Below are positions 63,354-64,000 of a stretch of 64,000 nucleotides of DNA, piece by piece. The translations under genes were made by a program, and so were the position numbers. Origin of the DNA: PFJX01 sp964466195 (GTDB taxonomy: Bacteria; Pseudomonadota; Gammaproteobacteria; Burkholderiales; Thiobacillaceae); assembly GCA_964466195.1 (NCBI GenBank), contig CAYXMQ010000004.1, positions 113,618 to 177,617 of the forward strand. Reading direction: 5' to 3'. Each line of letters starts with the position of its first letter. Position 1 is the stretch's first letter. The notes beneath the pieces were generated by a model. The model was not told the origin of the DNA. It ran no database searches and was given only the letters and a program-made list of their open reading frames with translations.

Positions 63354-63995
63354 GTAGGGCGGAAAAGCGCAGCGCCTTCCGCCGAATGCGACACGGTTCA
63401 TCACGCACCCCGCTCACCAGCGGGTAAATTGACACCACCCTGCCCAGCCCAATCCGAGGGATAAACGCCCATCGCCACATCGCGGTGGAACGAGGCATGC
63501 GGCCAATCTCTCACACAGGCCACGAGCCCCTATTTCAGGGGGGTGATGTGGACGTAATCCACGTGCGCCGCGTAGTCCTGTTCATTGCGGATCGTGTGCT
63601 CCCAGTATCGTCGTTGCCCAATGCCGCGCTCACCCTTGGCCACGCGTATCGGAGACAGGCGTTCGGTTTTCGGCAGCGCTTTGGCGAAGGCGATCTTGAT
63701 TGCCTTCCAGCGTGTCGAGTAATCGGCGTCATCGGGCGGCAACGTCCAGACGGCATGCATGGGGTCGGGCAAGACGACCCACGCATCGATGTGAAAAGGA
63801 CGCGCGGCGCGCACTTTTCTGACCGCCTTACGCAGTACATCGACATGACTGACCAACACGGTTTCGCTGCGCTCGAGCAGGTTGACCGTGAAGAAGTAGG
63901 TTCCGTCGGGAACCCGGTTGCGGCGATAGTCGGGCATGGGCGGATTGTGCCGATACGCTGCATTCGGCGGAAGGCGCTGCGCTTTTCCGCCCTAC
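63354..63995. mobile_element. REP-type element with identical 35-bp inverted ends carrying a dead RAYT gene
   Basis: 63354-63388 and 63961-63995 are exact inverted copies over 35 bases. Each starts GTAGGGCGGAAAAGCG and contains a GGCGGAA/TTCCGCC hairpin around a GCGC-A-GCGC core, typical of REP palindromes. Between them lies the minus-strand REP-associated tyrosine transposase pseudogene. The unit is 642 bp and interrupts the Uma2 remnant. No clear target duplication is visible, and the window ends 5 bases beyond the right end. Confidence 0.75.
63401..63937 (-). pseudogene. REP-associated tyrosine transposase (RAYT, Y1_Tnp), inactivated
   Basis: Starts MPDYRRNRVPDGTYFFTVNL, a RAYT N-terminus. 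An in-frame amber TAG at 63530-63532 follows VDYVHITPLK. The same frame then continues for 42 codons with GLVACVRDWPHASFHRDVAM and GVYPSDWAG, the normal RAYT C-terminus, to TGA at 63401-63403. So full length would be about 178 residues. The HxH metal motif, normally in LPDHLH, is LPDPMH here, a His-to-Pro change from a single base. The probable catalytic tyrosine in HVDYVH is kept. Two independent defects suggest the protein cannot transpose itself. Confidence 0.8.
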
Positions 63996-64000
63996 TCACT

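Overview
KIND OF ORGANISM. The window is GC-rich and gene-dense, with long same-strand operons held together by 4-bp ATGA overlaps. It fits a betaproteobacterium of the Rhodocyclales/Nitrosomonadales type. The reasons are the exosortase A (XrtA/EpsH) polysaccharide locus with its usual partner families, an S-adenosylhomocysteine riboswitch in front of ahcY, and the housekeeping order metK / two LpxL-type acyltransferases / dapF / DUF484 / xerC. No rRNA, tRNA or CRISPR array was seen, so the taxon is an inference. LAYOUT. 1-4015 (+): 3' end of oligopeptidase A (prlC), a small secreted DUF4124/glutaredoxin-like protein, an asparagine-synthetase-like protein that has lost its glutaminase cysteine, and an AT-richer secreted TPR protein. 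4046-25645 (-): an accessory surface-glycan locus with a sulfotransferase, GT4 and GT2 glycosyltransferases, a very large GT2-membrane-alkaline-phosphatase-superfamily fusion, three multi-pass membrane proteins (two GT39-like), a WecE/WecD-like pair for 4-amino-4,6-dideoxygalactose, GtrA and GtrB-type flippase/transferase genes, two deacetylase-fold proteins, a GH99-like WbsX protein, a TOD1-like transferase and a Wzm/Wzt ABC exporter. 25830-38034 (-): an SGNH-like protein with an MBOAT O-acyltransferase, an exosortase-A-type O-glycosylation ligase, a MntA/HepT toxin-antitoxin pair, a CapK-like adenylate-forming enzyme, glycosyltransferases, wecB and the XrtA amidotransferase. 38065-38223 is a MITE-like element. 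38224-49752 (-): the XrtA core operon, in transcription order polysaccharide export lipoprotein, chain-length determinant, tyrosine kinase, outer-membrane beta-barrel, AAA ATPase, deacetylase, FemAB, sugar transferase 1, exosortase A-EpsI fusion and sugar transferase 2. 49863-54161: two small unknown proteins (-), then mlaA, greB, a NarL-type response regulator and ahcY with its riboswitch (+). 54201-61515 (-): xerC, DUF484, dapF, plsC, cdsA-like, CDP-alcohol phosphatidyltransferase, CoA-binding protein, GNAT and two LpxL-type acyltransferases. 61616-62871 (+): metK behind a strongly structured leader. 62931-63995: a decayed Uma2 gene interrupted by a decayed RAYT element with identical 35-bp inverted ends. 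HOW IT WORKS TOGETHER. The middle 45 kb makes, modifies (amidation, acylation, deacetylation, probable sulfation or phospho-substitution), polymerises and exports surface polysaccharide. It carries two export routes, an ABC Wzm/Wzt pair and an XrtA Wza/Wzc-like pair. XrtA would anchor PEP-CTERM proteins that may carry or be modified by the glycan, but no PEP-CTERM substrate gene was seen here. The flanks are housekeeping: S-adenosyl cycle (ahcY, metK), phospholipid/lipid A acylation, lysine/peptidoglycan precursor (dapF) and chromosome dimer resolution (xerC). MOST INTERESTING. The 1043-residue GT2/AP-superfamily fusion with threonine at the nucleophile position; the RBS-sequestering metK leader; the 159-bp element with 20-bp terminal inverted repeats; the RAYT element whose ends are intact but whose transposase is dead twice over; an LpxL homologue with Thr in place of the catalytic acid; and the Tyr-Gly hexamer repeat that encodes both a kinase tail and the next gene's start codons.
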